A stretch of DNA of 33,360 nt, from assembly GCF_001074805.1 (NCBI RefSeq), contig NZ_JUPI01000106.1:1-33360 (forward strand), given 5' to 3'. A program made the translations under genes and the position numbers. Positions 1 to 7,329 of the stretch are shown here, in pieces (positions within the stretch are counted from its first letter, which is position 1; each line of letters begins with the position of its first letter). Origin of the DNA: Streptococcus parasanguinis (GTDB lineage: Bacteria > Bacillota > Bacilli > Lactobacillales > Streptococcaceae). Below the pieces are notes generated by a model that searched no databases, was not told the DNA's origin, and worked only from the letters and a program-made list of their open reading frames with translations.

Positions 1-43
1 GAGTAGGGCTGTAAAAGCTGATAAAATCAGCGTAGTAGAGCCC

Positions 44-111
44 ACTCAACCACTGCGTCTTGCCCTACAATCAAAAAACAATTGAGAGGCTAGGACTTTT
101 GTCCCAGCCTC
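44..111 (+). repeat. Dispersed repeat, left copy
   Basis: These 68 bases match the reverse complement of 33293-33360 at 63 positions. The two copies therefore form an inverted pair about 33 kb apart. The unit ends in a GC-rich hairpin (86-111) that can terminate transcription. Just outside it, bases 1-49 can fold too: GAGT(A)GGGCT pairs with AGCCCACTC around an inner GCTGAT/ATCAGC hairpin, so the full repeat is probably longer than the matched part. The partner copy runs off the window end, so this cannot be tested here. I take it as a streptococcal intergenic repeat; the family name is not known to me. Confidence 0.8.
72..111 (-). terminator. Bidirectional intrinsic terminator inside the repeat
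   Basis: Hairpin GAGGCT-A-GGAC / GTCC-C-AGCCTC with a 4-base loop. On the minus strand it is followed by TCAATTG and a T run, so it ends the cyclase transcript. On the plus strand TTTTTCTTT follows it at 112-120, so it also stops transcription entering from the left. Confidence 0.8.
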
Positions 112-122
112 TTTTTCTTTGT

Positions 123-854
123 TTATGGTAAGATGGCAATGGCACGGACAGGTGAACCAGTTGCCTTGTCCCAGTGAGGGAAAGCAATCGAAATCAAGGC
201 ACCTACAGCTGGAACTTGGTCCAATTGGTTCAAGACTTCAACTTGGTAGATATTTTGTTCCAAGAGGTAGTATTCATTGACCAAACCATGCTCTGCTGCT
301 GGAATACCTGCATCGGTATCAAAGGTTTCATGACCCACAGCCTTGACATGGCGTTCATGAATCAAGAATTCCAAGGCTTCACGGCTCCATCCTGGACTTT
401 GTTGAACACCATTTTCATCTAGGTTACGCATAGCATCTTGATCTGGCCAACGTTTTGACCAATCACTACGGAAGGCAACAAAAGCACCCTCAACAATTTG
501 TCCATGCTCTGCCTCAAAGTCTAAGATATCTTGTTTGCTCAAGATAAAGTTTGGATTGGCTGCAACTTCTTTAGACTTGTCGATAACATAAAGTGGCAAG
601 AGAAGATCTTTGAGGTCAATCTCATCCAACCAACGACCCCCTTCTACAAAGTGAATCGGTGCATCAATATGCGTTCCGTATTGACCAACCACTGTAAATT
701 TTTGAACATGGAAACCATCTTTTAATGTGAAAAGATCTTCTTGTTGCAAGGCAGGAAGGGCTGGGAAGTGTGGACTTTCCGCATTGATTTGGTGACTCAA
801 GTCCACCCATTTTTTAGCTTGCAATTCTTTATAAATACTTAGTAAATCTGACAT
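123..854 (-). CDS. Cyclase family protein (kynurenine formamidase-like)
   Basis: 243 residues. The family's metal-binding motif GTHIDAPIH is at residues 60-68, with His62, Asp64 and His68 as expected ligands. The family includes metal-dependent amide and lactone hydrolases such as kynurenine formamidase (KynB). No other kynurenine gene is present, so the substrate is unknown. The start has a strong ribosome site (AAGGAGG, 7 bases before ATG). It lies 12 bases after the MetE-like gene, so the two form one operon that ends at the repeat hairpin. The pairing with a methionine-synthase-like gene suggests sulfur or one-carbon metabolism, which is inference. Confidence 0.85.
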   Translation of the reverse strand: MSDLLSIYKELQAKKWVDLSHQINAESPHFPALPALQQEDLFTLKDGFHVQKFTVVGQYGTHIDAPIHFVEGGRWLDEIDLKDLLLPLYVIDKSKEVAANPNFILSKQDILDFEAEHGQIVEGAFVAFRSDWSKRWPDQDAMRNLDENGVQQSPGWSREALEFLIHERHVKAVGHETFDTDAGIPAAEHGLVNEYYLLEQNIYQVEVLNQLDQVPAVGALISIAFPHWDKATGSPVRAIAILP

Positions 855-866
855 GTTTCTTCCTCC

Positions 867-2009
867 TTATTCGCCCCAAACTTCAGCGACAATTTCTTTA
901 ATCAAACCGATTTTTTTCCATTGGTCTTCTTCTGTCAAAATGTTTCCTTCTTCTGTCGAAGCAAAGCCACACTGAGTAGACAGGTAAAGATTTTCCAACG
1001 GTACATACTGACTCGCTTCTTTAATACGAGCAATCACTTCGTCCTTGTTCTCCAATTGACCACTCTTAGATGTCAAGAGGCCTAACACCACTCCTTTACC
1101 AGGGGTTACTTCTGCAAGTGGTTCAAAACCACCAGCTCGATCAGTATCAAACTCTAGGAAGTAAGCATTGACGGCTTCTTCTCCAAGGAGTTCTTTGGCA
1201 ATCGGCGCATAGCCACCTGATGAAGCCCAAGTAGAATGGAAGTTCCCACGACAAACGTGCGTATTGACGGTCAAACCAGCTGGAACATTTTGGTAGACAT
1301 CGTTGTTAAAGGTCAAGAAGAGATCAGCGAGTTCTCGGCGAACCTCATCTTTTGACTTGCCTTGAGCTGCTCCCCAAGCCGTCAAGAAATTATCATCTAC
1401 CAAGACACCCCACGTACAGTCATCTACTTGAAGGGTCCGAAGTCCTGCATCATACAAATCTTGAATCACTTGAAGATAGGCTTGCTTGATATCTTCACGA
1501 ACAGCCGCAAAATCAGGATAGATGGTATTCAATTGTTCTACATGTTCTGCATCACGGATCAATTCAAAATAGAATTGCGCAGGCGCTGGAATGGTATATT
1601 TAGCCTCTACACCATCTACATCTGCCACAAGATCCCTCAAAAACTTGTAATGCTCTACAAATGGATGATTGGCTCCTGTGATTTTTCCAACGACAAGTGC
1701 TGAGTCCGCCTTGGTTGTTTTATCATGGAATTGATAACCTTGAGCAGCTTGGACATGATCAATGCCACCAAAGCCCCAGAAGAAATCCAAATGCCAATAA
1801 GCACGGCGGAATTCTCCATCTGTTACTGACTTCAGACCAGCAGCAATTTCTTTTTCAACAAGGTCACGAATCGCCTGATCCTCTACTTTTGTTAAGTCAG
1901 ACTGACTGATTTTTCCAGCTGCGAAATCTTCACGAGCTTGAACCAAAGCTGCTGGACGAAGAAATGAACCAACATGGTCTACGCGATAAGGTGCATGTGT
2001 ATGTGTCAA
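867..2009 (-). CDS. MetE C-terminal-like methyltransferase (YxjG/YxjH family)
   Basis: 380 residues, the size of stand-alone cobalamin-independent methionine synthase C-terminal domain proteins (YxjG/YxjH of Bacillus), about half of full MetE. It opens with the family motif RVDHVGSFLRP. Likely zinc ligands are the His and Cys in NTHVCRGNF and the Cys in STQCGFAST. Expected chemistry is methyl transfer to homocysteine or a related thiol; the methyl donor for these short forms is not settled. The start is TTG (2007-2009) behind AGAGGG; no in-frame ATG is close by. The promoter lies at 2059-2087 with an MtaR-type palindrome upstream, which fits control by methionine supply. Confidence 0.85.
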   Translation of the reverse strand: MTHTHAPYRVDHVGSFLRPAALVQAREDFAAGKISQSDLTKVEDQAIRDLVEKEIAAGLKSVTDGEFRRAYWHLDFFWGFGGIDHVQAAQGYQFHDKTTKADSALVVGKITGANHPFVEHYKFLRDLVADVDGVEAKYTIPAPAQFYFELIRDAEHVEQLNTIYPDFAAVREDIKQAYLQVIQDLYDAGLRTLQVDDCTWGVLVDDNFLTAWGAAQGKSKDEVRRELADLFLTFNNDVYQNVPAGLTVNTHVCRGNFHSTWASSGGYAPIAKELLGEEAVNAYFLEFDTDRAGGFEPLAEVTPGKGVVLGLLTSKSGQLENKDEVIARIKEASQYVPLENLYLSTQCGFASTEEGNILTEEDQWKKIGLIKEIVAEVWGE

Positions 2010-2058
2010 TATGATTCCCTCTTTCCTATAAGTTTTACATTAATTCATCAATGCAACC

Positions 2059-2087
2059 ATTATAGCAGTCCAATACCTGATAAACAA
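2059..2087 (-). promoter_or_regulatory. Sigma-A promoter of the MetE-like/cyclase operon
   Basis: Minus-strand -35 TTGTTT (2082-2087), a 17-base spacer, and -10 TATAAT (2059-2064) preceded by TGC, giving an extended -10. Transcription would start near 2052, about 43 bases before the TTG start. Confidence 0.75.
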
Positions 2088-2120
2088 GGGTTTGGGATAA
2101 TCTAATATCTTTGATATCTA

Positions 2121-2137
2121 TATAGCCTTAGACTATA
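2121..2137. promoter_or_regulatory. MtaR/MetR-type operator candidate
   Basis: TATAGCCTTAGACTATA is a 17-bp interrupted palindrome with 7 of 8 paired positions. It closely resembles the TATAGTTTNAAACTATA box of the LysR-type methionine regulator in streptococci. Its centre is about 77 bases upstream of the predicted transcription start, a plausible activator position. Recognition is from memory of the consensus. Confidence 0.6.
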
Positions 2138-2170
2138 ACAAAAAAAGAAGTCCTTGAAGGACCCCTTTTC

Positions 2171-2383
2171 TTAATTTTTAAATGCATCGAGCATGACTTG
2201 GAACTCTTCGTTCGTGAGTGTAATGCCTTTTCCCATCTTTGTATGGTCGGGACTCCAGGTCCGGATATCATACTTAGCAGGAGCACCATTAAAACTCACA
2301 CGGTTCAATTCTTTGGTCCAACCCTTGTCATTTTCTGACAAGACCAGTAAATGTTCTTCGATTTGGAATGAAAATTCTGTCAT
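2171..2383 (-). CDS. ydbC: YdbC-like PC4-family single-stranded nucleic acid binding protein
   Basis: 70 residues starting MTEFSFQIEEHL. The frame stays open upstream to 2470, but ATG at 2381-2383 has a good ribosome site (AAAGGAG, 7 bases away) and gives the usual length. The protein resembles Lactococcus YdbC, a small PC4/p15-like fold that binds single-stranded DNA or RNA; WTKELNRVSFNGAPAKYDIRTW and the following K-rich turn are typical of that group. It is divergent from the next gene, with a 105-base spacer holding a palindrome. I found no clear promoter for it. Its role in streptococci is not established. Confidence 0.8.
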   Translation of the reverse strand: MTEFSFQIEEHLLVLSENDKGWTKELNRVSFNGAPAKYDIRTWSPDHTKMGKGITLTNEEFQVMLDAFKN

Positions 2384-2421
2384 TTCACGACTCCTTTCTT
2401 GCCTTCTCATCTCTAATATTC

Positions 2422-2434
2422 GTAAATCATTTAC
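2422..2434. promoter_or_regulatory. Palindrome over the -35 of a divergent spacer
   Basis: GTAAAT-C-ATTTAC is a perfect 13-bp palindrome that overlaps the -35 hexamer (2430-2435) of the plus-strand promoter. It lies between divergent ydbC and the YolD-like gene. The position suits an operator; no regulator can be named. Confidence 0.4.
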
Positions 2435-2458
2435 AAAATCGTTGAAATTATCTATAAT
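2430..2458 (+). promoter_or_regulatory. Sigma-A promoter of the YolD-like gene
   Basis: -35 TTTACA (2430-2435), a 17-base spacer, -10 TATAAT (2453-2458). The predicted start near 2465 lies beyond a TTG codon at 2462, which rules that codon out as translation start. Confidence 0.75.
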
Positions 2459-2488
2459 ATATTGTATCAAGTTATGGAGAATTTAGCT

Positions 2489-2806
2489 ATGAAAAAATTT
2501 CTCGAGATCGTTAAAGACCGAGCAAATGAATTTTTCAATGGAAAAGTCAGTACCCCTGCCCCATTAGAAGATGAGAGAATTATTGACATCATTCAACAAG
2601 CACTGCGAAAAAAACAAGGGGTACATGTTATTTTTTCAAACAAGAGTTTTACAGGCGACATTGTCAAGTATGACCAAGAGCGCCGACAACTGATCGTGAA
2701 AAATTTCAAGAAGAGTATGTCCACGATTATTCGGATTTCTGAGATCCAGAAAATCAGTTTGGTCCCCAATAACATTCGCATCGCCCAACAAAAAGGAGAG
2801 GTTTAA
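2489..2806 (+). CDS. Small YolD-like hypothetical protein
   Basis: 105 residues starting MKKFLEIVKDR. I chose ATG 2489 because GGAG lies 9 bases before it; ATG 2474 is in frame but has no ribosome site. The C-terminal half (VIFSNKSFTGDIVKYDQERR onward) alternates strands and turns and ends in an I-x-I-x-EIQKISLV strand, the pattern of small Sm/SH3-like barrels such as YolD. That similarity is by eye only. The N-terminus is a charged helix. Function unknown; YolD-like proteins are sometimes tied to DNA damage genes, but nothing here shows that. The stop codon sits inside its own terminator loop. Confidence 0.7.
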   Translation: MKKFLEIVKDRANEFFNGKVSTPAPLEDERIIDIIQQALRKKQGVHVIFSNKSFTGDIVKYDQERRQLIVKNFKKSMSTIIRISEIQKISLVPNNIRIAQQKGEV

Positions 2807-2820
2807 CCCTCTCTTTTTTT
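2796..2820 (+). terminator. Bidirectional terminator between convergent genes
   Basis: Stem GAGAGG/CCTCTC with loop TTTAAC, followed by seven T. On the minus strand the same stem is followed by C and five T, so it serves both the YolD-like gene and the U32 gene ending at 2822. Confidence 0.85.
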
Positions 2821-2821
2821 G

Positions 2822-4108
2822 TTATACTCGAACAGTTTTACTTGCTCCATCTTTTGAGTAGAGATTGATTAAACCTTCCTGGCAAGAACGAATCATATCT
2901 CCTGGCTTGACTTCTTGTGGAACGGTGATCGTGAGAAGCTCCATCGGATTTGGTGCGCGATCAATCTTCACTCCATCCTTATCATGCAAGTCTTGGATCT
3001 GGCATTCAAAATGACGGAAGCCTGGTCCGTAGAATTCCACTTGGTCGCCTTCGTTGATGACATTCCGTTGGCGAATCGTCGCAGTCATGGTAGATGGATC
3101 AAAGTCAACCACTTCTCCTACAAATTTGTATTGAGGAATCTTACGACGTGCCCCAAACAATTGTTCATTTTCAGTCGGTGTTTGGTAGTAGAATCCAGTT
3201 GCTAATTCACGTTGAGCAACCTTCCACAATTCATTGATCAAATCATCCTTGATGGCATAAAAGGCTTCTGGACTTTCCATATAGGCATCACAAGCTGCCT
3301 TGTAACAGTTGGCTACTGTTGATACGTAATGGACAGATTTCATCCGGCCTTCAATCTTCAAGCTATCAACCCCATTGTCAATCATGTCTGGAATATTTTC
3401 GATCATACACATGTCCACGGCTGACATAGAGTATTCTTCTGGGACTTGTCCTTTGATACTCTTGCGTTCTTGGCCAAATGGCATATCGTAGAGATCGTAT
3501 TTCCAACGACAAGATTGAGAACAACCACCACGATTGGCATCCCGGTCAGACATGTGGTTAGAAAGGGTACAACGTCCGGAATAGGAAATACACATGGCTC
3601 CATGAACGAAGGCTTCGATCTCAAGATCGGTACGCTTACGAATCTCAGCCAACTCTTCCATGGATACCTCACGGGCCAAGACGACACGAGTCAGGCCATA
3701 TTCTTTCCAGAAATGGAAGGTCTCCACGTTGGTTGCAGAAGCTTGCGTAGACAAGTGAATATTGAGGCCAGGTGCATAGGTTGCACAGATTTCAATCAAG
3801 GCCGGGTCTGAGACGATCACGGCATCAAGGCCCATATCCCGTAATTCACGGAACCACTCACCAGCCCCTTGTTCATTTCCCTCATGGGTCACCATGTTCG
3901 AAGCGACGTGCACATCTACTCCACGGGCATGAGCATATTCGATACCTTCACGAAGCTCATCCATGGTGAAGTTTCCGGCACGGCTACGTAAACCATAGGC
4001 TTGTCCACCAACGAACACAGCGTCAGCCCCATAATTAACGGCAACTTTTAATTTTTCTAATGTTCCAGCAGGTACCAAAACCTCTGGACGTTTTTTTGTA
4101 TTTGTCAT
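2822..4108 (-). CDS. trhP2: U32 family protein, TrhP2-like tRNA uridine hydroxylase
   Basis: 428 residues. The U32 signature EAFVHGAMCISYSGRC is near residue 161, followed by further cysteines in CSQSC, so a cysteine cluster is kept. The family was named collagenase-like peptidase, but E. coli TrhP (YegQ) and Bacillus YrrO/YrrN are needed for 5-hydroxyuridine at tRNA position 34, with prephenate implicated. The length matches YrrO (TrhP2). The second family member is just upstream on the same strand, 96 bases away. A long-loop inverted repeat in that gap (4150-4187) may modulate read-through. The peptidase role is doubtful. Confidence 0.85.
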   Translation of the reverse strand: MTNTKKRPEVLVPAGTLEKLKVAVNYGADAVFVGGQAYGLRSRAGNFTMDELREGIEYAHARGVDVHVASNMVTHEGNEQGAGEWFRELRDMGLDAVIVSDPALIEICATYAPGLNIHLSTQASATNVETFHFWKEYGLTRVVLAREVSMEELAEIRKRTDLEIEAFVHGAMCISYSGRCTLSNHMSDRDANRGGCSQSCRWKYDLYDMPFGQERKSIKGQVPEEYSMSAVDMCMIENIPDMIDNGVDSLKIEGRMKSVHYVSTVANCYKAACDAYMESPEAFYAIKDDLINELWKVAQRELATGFYYQTPTENEQLFGARRKIPQYKFVGEVVDFDPSTMTATIRQRNVINEGDQVEFYGPGFRHFECQIQDLHDKDGVKIDRAPNPMELLTITVPQEVKPGDMIRSCQEGLINLYSKDGASKTVRV

Positions 4109-4149
4109 GTTTTCTCCAATTTACAAGATTGTCGATATGATGAATAGCC

Positions 4150-4187
4150 TCTTCGTTCCCTGAAAAAGGAAAACTCACAAACGAAGA
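4150..4187. repeat. Inverted repeat between the two U32 genes
   Basis: TCTTCGTT (4150-4157) pairs with AACGAAGA (4180-4187) around a 22-base loop. No T run follows on the minus strand, so it is not a classical terminator. It could be an mRNA processing or stability element. Confidence 0.4.
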
Positions 4188-4204
4188 AGCCCTAGTATTA
4201 TTTG

Positions 4205-5134
4205 TTATTTTACACGATCTGGTTCATAATCGTAGAAACCAGTATCCAAACCACGATTAGCTGGATGCAATTTGCGGATTTCTTCATCAAACAGATAGGC
4301 TTGATCCTGTGTAAATGTTCCTTTTTGAATCAAATCACGGGCCTTGACAAAGTACTCTGTAATCTTGACAAAGTTTTCACCCGGACAGTAGACACCATCG
4401 AGTTTCCAATGATCAAAGCCATGTTCAACCAACTCAGACAATTTGGTCATCATATTCAAGTCATTATTTGAGAAGATATGGGTTCCATGTTTGTCCTCGT
4501 AGACCGAATAATGAGAATTGGGATCTCCTGGCTCGGCCAAGAACAGATCCCGATCTTTGGTCACAGACTCTTCTGTCTTGATAAAGTTGTAATAATTCTG
4601 AAGAAGCGGTCGTTTCGAATGGTGAATAATGCTAGCACCATAGACCAAGACTTCTGCTGGAATCTGAAGATTCTCAGCCATTACGAATAATTCGGCAGAT
4701 GGAATCTCACGAGCCAAAACAGCCTCAGAAGCTCCTGCTTGTTTTCCCCAGAAGTTGATCTGGCGGCTAGAAGTGACCATGGTAGAAGCATCGTAAATCG
4801 TTTTGAATGGATAGCCATCTCGTTTCAAGACATAAAAAACGCCCGCATCTCCGACAGTAATATAATCAGCTTGAATTTCCTTTAGAAAATCTAGGAAAGG
4901 CTTGATTGAATCCATCATCGATTGGTGCATGAGTGCATTTACAGCCACTGTCAATTCTTTGCCAGCAGCATGGACCAGTTGAGCAATTCGATTTATTTCG
5001 TCATAGCTTAAAGTTTGAGGCAATCGTAATCCGTAATCTTTTTCACCGACATAGATTCGGTCAACCCCTGCATCAATCAGGGCTTGCGCTTGCTCAACAC
5101 TCTCTGCTGTTGCTGTAATAATAATATTTTTCAT
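4205..5134 (-). CDS. trhP1: U32 family protein, TrhP1-like partner for tRNA hydroxylation
   Basis: 309 residues, the length of Bacillus YrrN (TrhP1). It shares the U32 barrel start with its neighbour (AGVDRIYVGEKDYGLRLP) but has VYGASIIHHSKRPLL where the partner carries its cysteine signature, so it lacks the cysteine cluster. In Bacillus both paralogues contribute to tRNA 5-hydroxyuridine. No ribosome site precedes the ATG, and the -10 TATAAT is only 6 bases upstream, so a leaderless mRNA is predicted. The next in-frame ATG is far inside the conserved barrel, so a later start is unlikely. Confidence 0.8.
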   Translation of the reverse strand: MKNIIITATAESVEQAQALIDAGVDRIYVGEKDYGLRLPQTLSYDEINRIAQLVHAAGKELTVAVNALMHQSMMDSIKPFLDFLKEIQADYITVGDAGVFYVLKRDGYPFKTIYDASTMVTSSRQINFWGKQAGASEAVLAREIPSAELFVMAENLQIPAEVLVYGASIIHHSKRPLLQNYYNFIKTEESVTKDRDLFLAEPGDPNSHYSVYEDKHGTHIFSNNDLNMMTKLSELVEHGFDHWKLDGVYCPGENFVKITEYFVKARDLIQKGTFTQDQAYLFDEEIRKLHPANRGLDTGFYDYEPDRVK

Positions 5135-5140
5135 AGAACC

Positions 5141-5149
5141 ATTATAACA
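5141..5149 (-). promoter_or_regulatory. Extended -10 promoter directly before the TrhP1-like ATG
   Basis: Minus-strand TGT-TATAAT, with the hexamer at 5141-5146. The -35 is weak. The expected transcription start is base 5134, the A of the ATG, so the mRNA would have no leader. Confidence 0.65.
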
Positions 5150-5192
5150 AAAATTCCGATATTCTAGAAAAAATTATTCATTTTGTAAAATT

Positions 5193-5209
5193 TGTAACAT
5201 TTTTGTAAC
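5193..5209 (+). promoter_or_regulatory. VicR/WalR box
   Basis: TGTAAC-ATTTT-TGTAAC is an exact match to the WalR/VicR consensus TGTWAH-N5-TGTWAH. It sits just upstream of the -35 position of the next promoter (about -51 to -35), where OmpR-type activators usually bind. The response regulator itself is encoded at 32328-33029. Confidence 0.65.
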
Positions 5210-5228
5210 ATTTATATAGCTGAATTCA

Positions 5229-5237
5229 TGATAGAAT
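5229..5237 (+). promoter_or_regulatory. Extended -10 promoter of the DUF3270 gene
   Basis: TGA-TAGAAT, with the hexamer at 5232-5237. The -35 (CATTTA, 5209-5214) is poor, which fits a promoter that needs an activator. The start is expected near 5244. Confidence 0.6.
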
Positions 5238-5263
5238 AATAGAGTACTGTTAGGAGAGAGAAA

Positions 5264-5557
5264 ATGCCCGTAAGAAATTTAAGACACTATGATGAAAAAT
5301 TCGATTATATCGAATTAACTAAACAAACCCAAGAATCCCCTGTTCAGGACTATGCTCCTGAAGTTGAACCCGCGCCTCAATTAAGTGAATTGCTATATTT
5401 TTTGAATATCGCTATTTTCTGTGTGTTGACAGTTGTATTTAGTTTTATCTTTTTAGCAACGAAAATGAATACCTTCTTTGCGTTTGCCTTAGCGATTGGT
5501 TCTAGCTTTGCTAGTATTCAAGGGTTCCGAATTTACTACAATAAACGAAAAAAATAA
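5264..5557 (+). CDS. DUF3270 family small membrane protein
   Basis: 97 residues. A charged, acidic N-terminus (about 1-43) precedes two membrane segments (about 44-66 and 70-90) and a basic tail YYNKRKK, so both ends should face the cytoplasm. The pattern matches the streptococcal DUF3270 family, of unknown function. Ribosome site GGAGAGAG, then AAA and ATG. It is a single-gene unit, with its own promoter and a UUCG terminator. The exact VicR box upstream suggests it belongs to the cell-wall stress regulon run by VicRK; this is inference from the site alone. Confidence 0.75.
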   Translation: MPVRNLRHYDEKFDYIELTKQTQESPVQDYAPEVEPAPQLSELLYFLNIAIFCVLTVVFSFIFLATKMNTFFAFALAIGSSFASIQGFRIYYNKRKK

Positions 5558-5580
5558 AAATCAGGTTCGCCTGATTTTTT
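5556..5580 (+). terminator. Terminator with UUCG tetraloop
   Basis: Stem AAAAATCAGG / CCTGATTTTT around TTCG, with a T run. Symmetric, so active on both strands. Confidence 0.9.
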
Positions 5581-5656
5581 TATTTACTCGAATTTTTTTA
5601 ATTGGAATAACAATTGGAAGACAAAAGCTAACTCCAATTGATCAGGTAATTTCCAT

Positions 5657-5688
5657 AAAAAATGAGGCTCAGTGAGCCTCATTTTTTT
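5657..5688 (-). terminator. Terminator of the hprK-lgt operon
   Basis: Stem AAATGAGGCT / AGCCTCATTT with loop CAGTG, flanked by A and T runs. It lies just past the YtxH stop codon. Confidence 0.9.
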
Positions 5689-6145
5689 ATGCTTCTTTTG
5701 TTTCTTCTTCAGCTGCTTCTTCAGAATCTTTTTCATCCAACTCTAACACGATGTCTTCTGATTCTGTTTGTTTGCGAATGGATTGAACCAAGTCATTGCC
5801 ACTTAGATTTTCTTTTTGAAGTTTATCCTTAAATGAGTGAAAGACTTCTTGAGATTTTTCAACCACATCTTGCGTCTTTTCTTTGACAGACTCCAAAACA
5901 GTTCCTGTCGTAATTTCTCCAGAACCAACTTTTTCTTTGGTTTGTTGGATCACTTCTGCTGCTTGTTTGGAAACATCCTTAGCAGTTTGTTTAACCGATT
6001 CATGTACTTCTTGAGGATCTTCTTGATAATCTTTTACGAAGCGCACCACTTTTTTAGTGACTTTCTTTCCTTGCTCAGTTGATAAATAGTAGGCTGCTGA
6101 AGCACCTGAAATCACACCAATTAATAAACTAGATAAACGTCCCAT
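5687..6145 (-). CDS. YtxH domain-containing protein
   Basis: 152 residues. The N-terminal segment LSSLLIGVISGASAAYYLS is a short glycine/alanine membrane anchor typical of YtxH proteins. The rest is a long charged helix with repeated S/T-V-K-x-x-x-x-D/E spacing, as in gas-vesicle/LEA-like helices, ending in an acidic tail. In Bacillus, YtxG (DUF948) and YtxH are paired general-stress genes, and the same pair is here, 14 bases apart. Function is unknown; a cell-envelope or stress role is inferred. Ribosome site GAGGAAGAAT before ATG. Confidence 0.85.
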   Translation of the reverse strand: MGRLSSLLIGVISGASAAYYLSTEQGKKVTKKVVRFVKDYQEDPQEVHESVKQTAKDVSKQAAEVIQQTKEKVGSGEITTGTVLESVKEKTQDVVEKSQEVFHSFKDKLQKENLSGNDLVQSIRKQTESEDIVLELDEKDSEEAAEEETKEA

Positions 6146-6159
6146 ATTCTTCCTCGATT

Positions 6160-6543
6160 CTATTTAAATAATTTTGAAGCCATCTTAATCGCTTTTAATC
6201 CGATAGAGGCTTTCACTGTTTTTCCACCAGCTGACACTGCTTTGACACTCAATTGACGGGCTTGATCATTCAAATCTGAAACTGACTCGGAAAGATCCGC
6301 CACGGCTGTAAAGAGTGGGTCAATTGTTGCAACTTTTTGATTCAAATCATCCGTTAAAACATTGACTTTTGCCAATAGATCATTGGTCTGATGCAAGGTG
6401 ACATTGACATCTGATGTCAAAACTTGGATGGTTTTTTGCGTCTCATCTACAACTTTTCCAATCTTTGAGAGGAAAAAAATCATATAAATGACAAGCGCTA
6501 CTAAGGCAAGGCCTAAGAGGCCGTAGGCAATTTCAATAAACAT
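6160..6543 (-). CDS. DUF948 (YtxG-like) membrane-anchored protein
   Basis: 127 residues. One N-terminal membrane segment (about 3-26), then an amphipathic helical region rich in V-x-x-T/L-x-x-D heptads that should form a coiled coil, and a basic C-terminus (KAIKMASKLFK). This is the DUF948 layout. The start is 3 bases after the lgt stop with ribosome site AAAGGAG at 6 bases, so it is translated within the hprK-lgt operon. It pairs with the YtxH gene that follows. Function unknown. Confidence 0.85.
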   Translation of the reverse strand: MFIEIAYGLLGLALVALVIYMIFFLSKIGKVVDETQKTIQVLTSDVNVTLHQTNDLLAKVNVLTDDLNQKVATIDPLFTAVADLSESVSDLNDQARQLSVKAVSAGGKTVKASIGLKAIKMASKLFK

Positions 6544-6546
6544 ATA

Positions 6547-7329
6547 TTACTCCTTTGCTTCTACATAATAAGGGGCTTTTTTGCGACGTTGGTAGATGAT
6601 GATGGCGAGTCCAACTAGAATCAGGATCATCGACAACCACTGGGAAACACGTAAGCCCGCAAACATCAGGCTATCTGTCCGCATTCCTTCGATGATCATC
6701 CGACCAAATCCATACCAGATAAGGTAAAAGGCTGTGATCTCACCTTGCCGCAAAAATTGGGGCTTCCTCCGAAGAATCAAGATCAAGAGAAATCCTAGCA
6801 GATTCCAACTGGATTCATATAAGAAGGTTGGCTGACGGTAACTACCATCTATATACATTTGGTCTCGAATAAAAGAGGGCAGGTAGTTGAGACTTTTAAC
6901 AGCAGCTCCATAAGCTTCCTGGTTAAAGAAGTTTCCCCAACGACCAATACTCTGTGCAATCATGACGCTTGGGGCCGCAATATCTAAAAAGTCGATCGGT
7001 TCAATCAAACGTCTACGAGAGAATAGATAGAGGACAAGAGCACCTGTCAAGAGGCCACCATAAATCGCGATTCCTCCGTTCCAGATCGCAAAAATCTCAC
7101 CAAGGTGCTGGCTATAGTAGCCCCATTCGAAAATAACGTAATAGAGTCTGGCCCCCAAAATCGCAAGCGGAAAGGCGATCAAAATAAAATCAATGATAGC
7201 ATCTGGATCAATTTTTTTACGGGGCGCTTCTTTCATGGAAAGATAAACAGCTAGAATCAAGCCAGAGACAATACAAATTGCATACCAACGAATACTGATC
7301 GGACCTAATTGAAGGGCTACTGGATTCAT
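6547..7329 (-). CDS. lgt: Prolipoprotein diacylglyceryl transferase
   Basis: 260 residues. Lgt moves a diacylglyceryl group from phosphatidylglycerol to the lipobox cysteine of prolipoproteins, the first step of lipoprotein maturation. The family signature [13 protein letters not shown] is in the middle, preceded by NGGIAIYGG; about seven membrane segments are visible. The ATG overlaps the hprK stop (ATGA), with GAGGTG as ribosome site. The hprK-lgt pair is conserved in Firmicutes. A substrate-type lipoprotein is encoded at 28049-28594. Confidence 0.95.
   Translation of the reverse strand: MNPVALQLGPISIRWYAICIVSGLILAVYLSMKEAPRKKIDPDAIIDFILIAFPLAILGARLYYVIFEWGYYSQHLGEIFAIWNGGIAIYGGLLTGALVLYLFSRRRLIEPIDFLDIAAPSVMIAQSIGRWGNFFNQEAYGAAVKSLNYLPSFIRDQMYIDGSYRQPTFLYESSWNLLGFLLILILRRKPQFLRQGEITAFYLIWYGFGRMIIEGMRTDSLMFAGLRVSQWLSMILILVGLAIIIYQRRKKAPYYVEAKE

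Noticed and set aside
1362..1703. Plus-strand open frame of 113 codons opposite the MetE-like gene
   Set aside because: No ribosome site, implausible composition, and fully inside a well-supported gene on the other strand.
2010..2170. SAM riboswitch upstream of the MetE-like gene
   Set aside because: The leader is only about 43 bases, with no multi-stem aptamer; a protein operator explains the region better.
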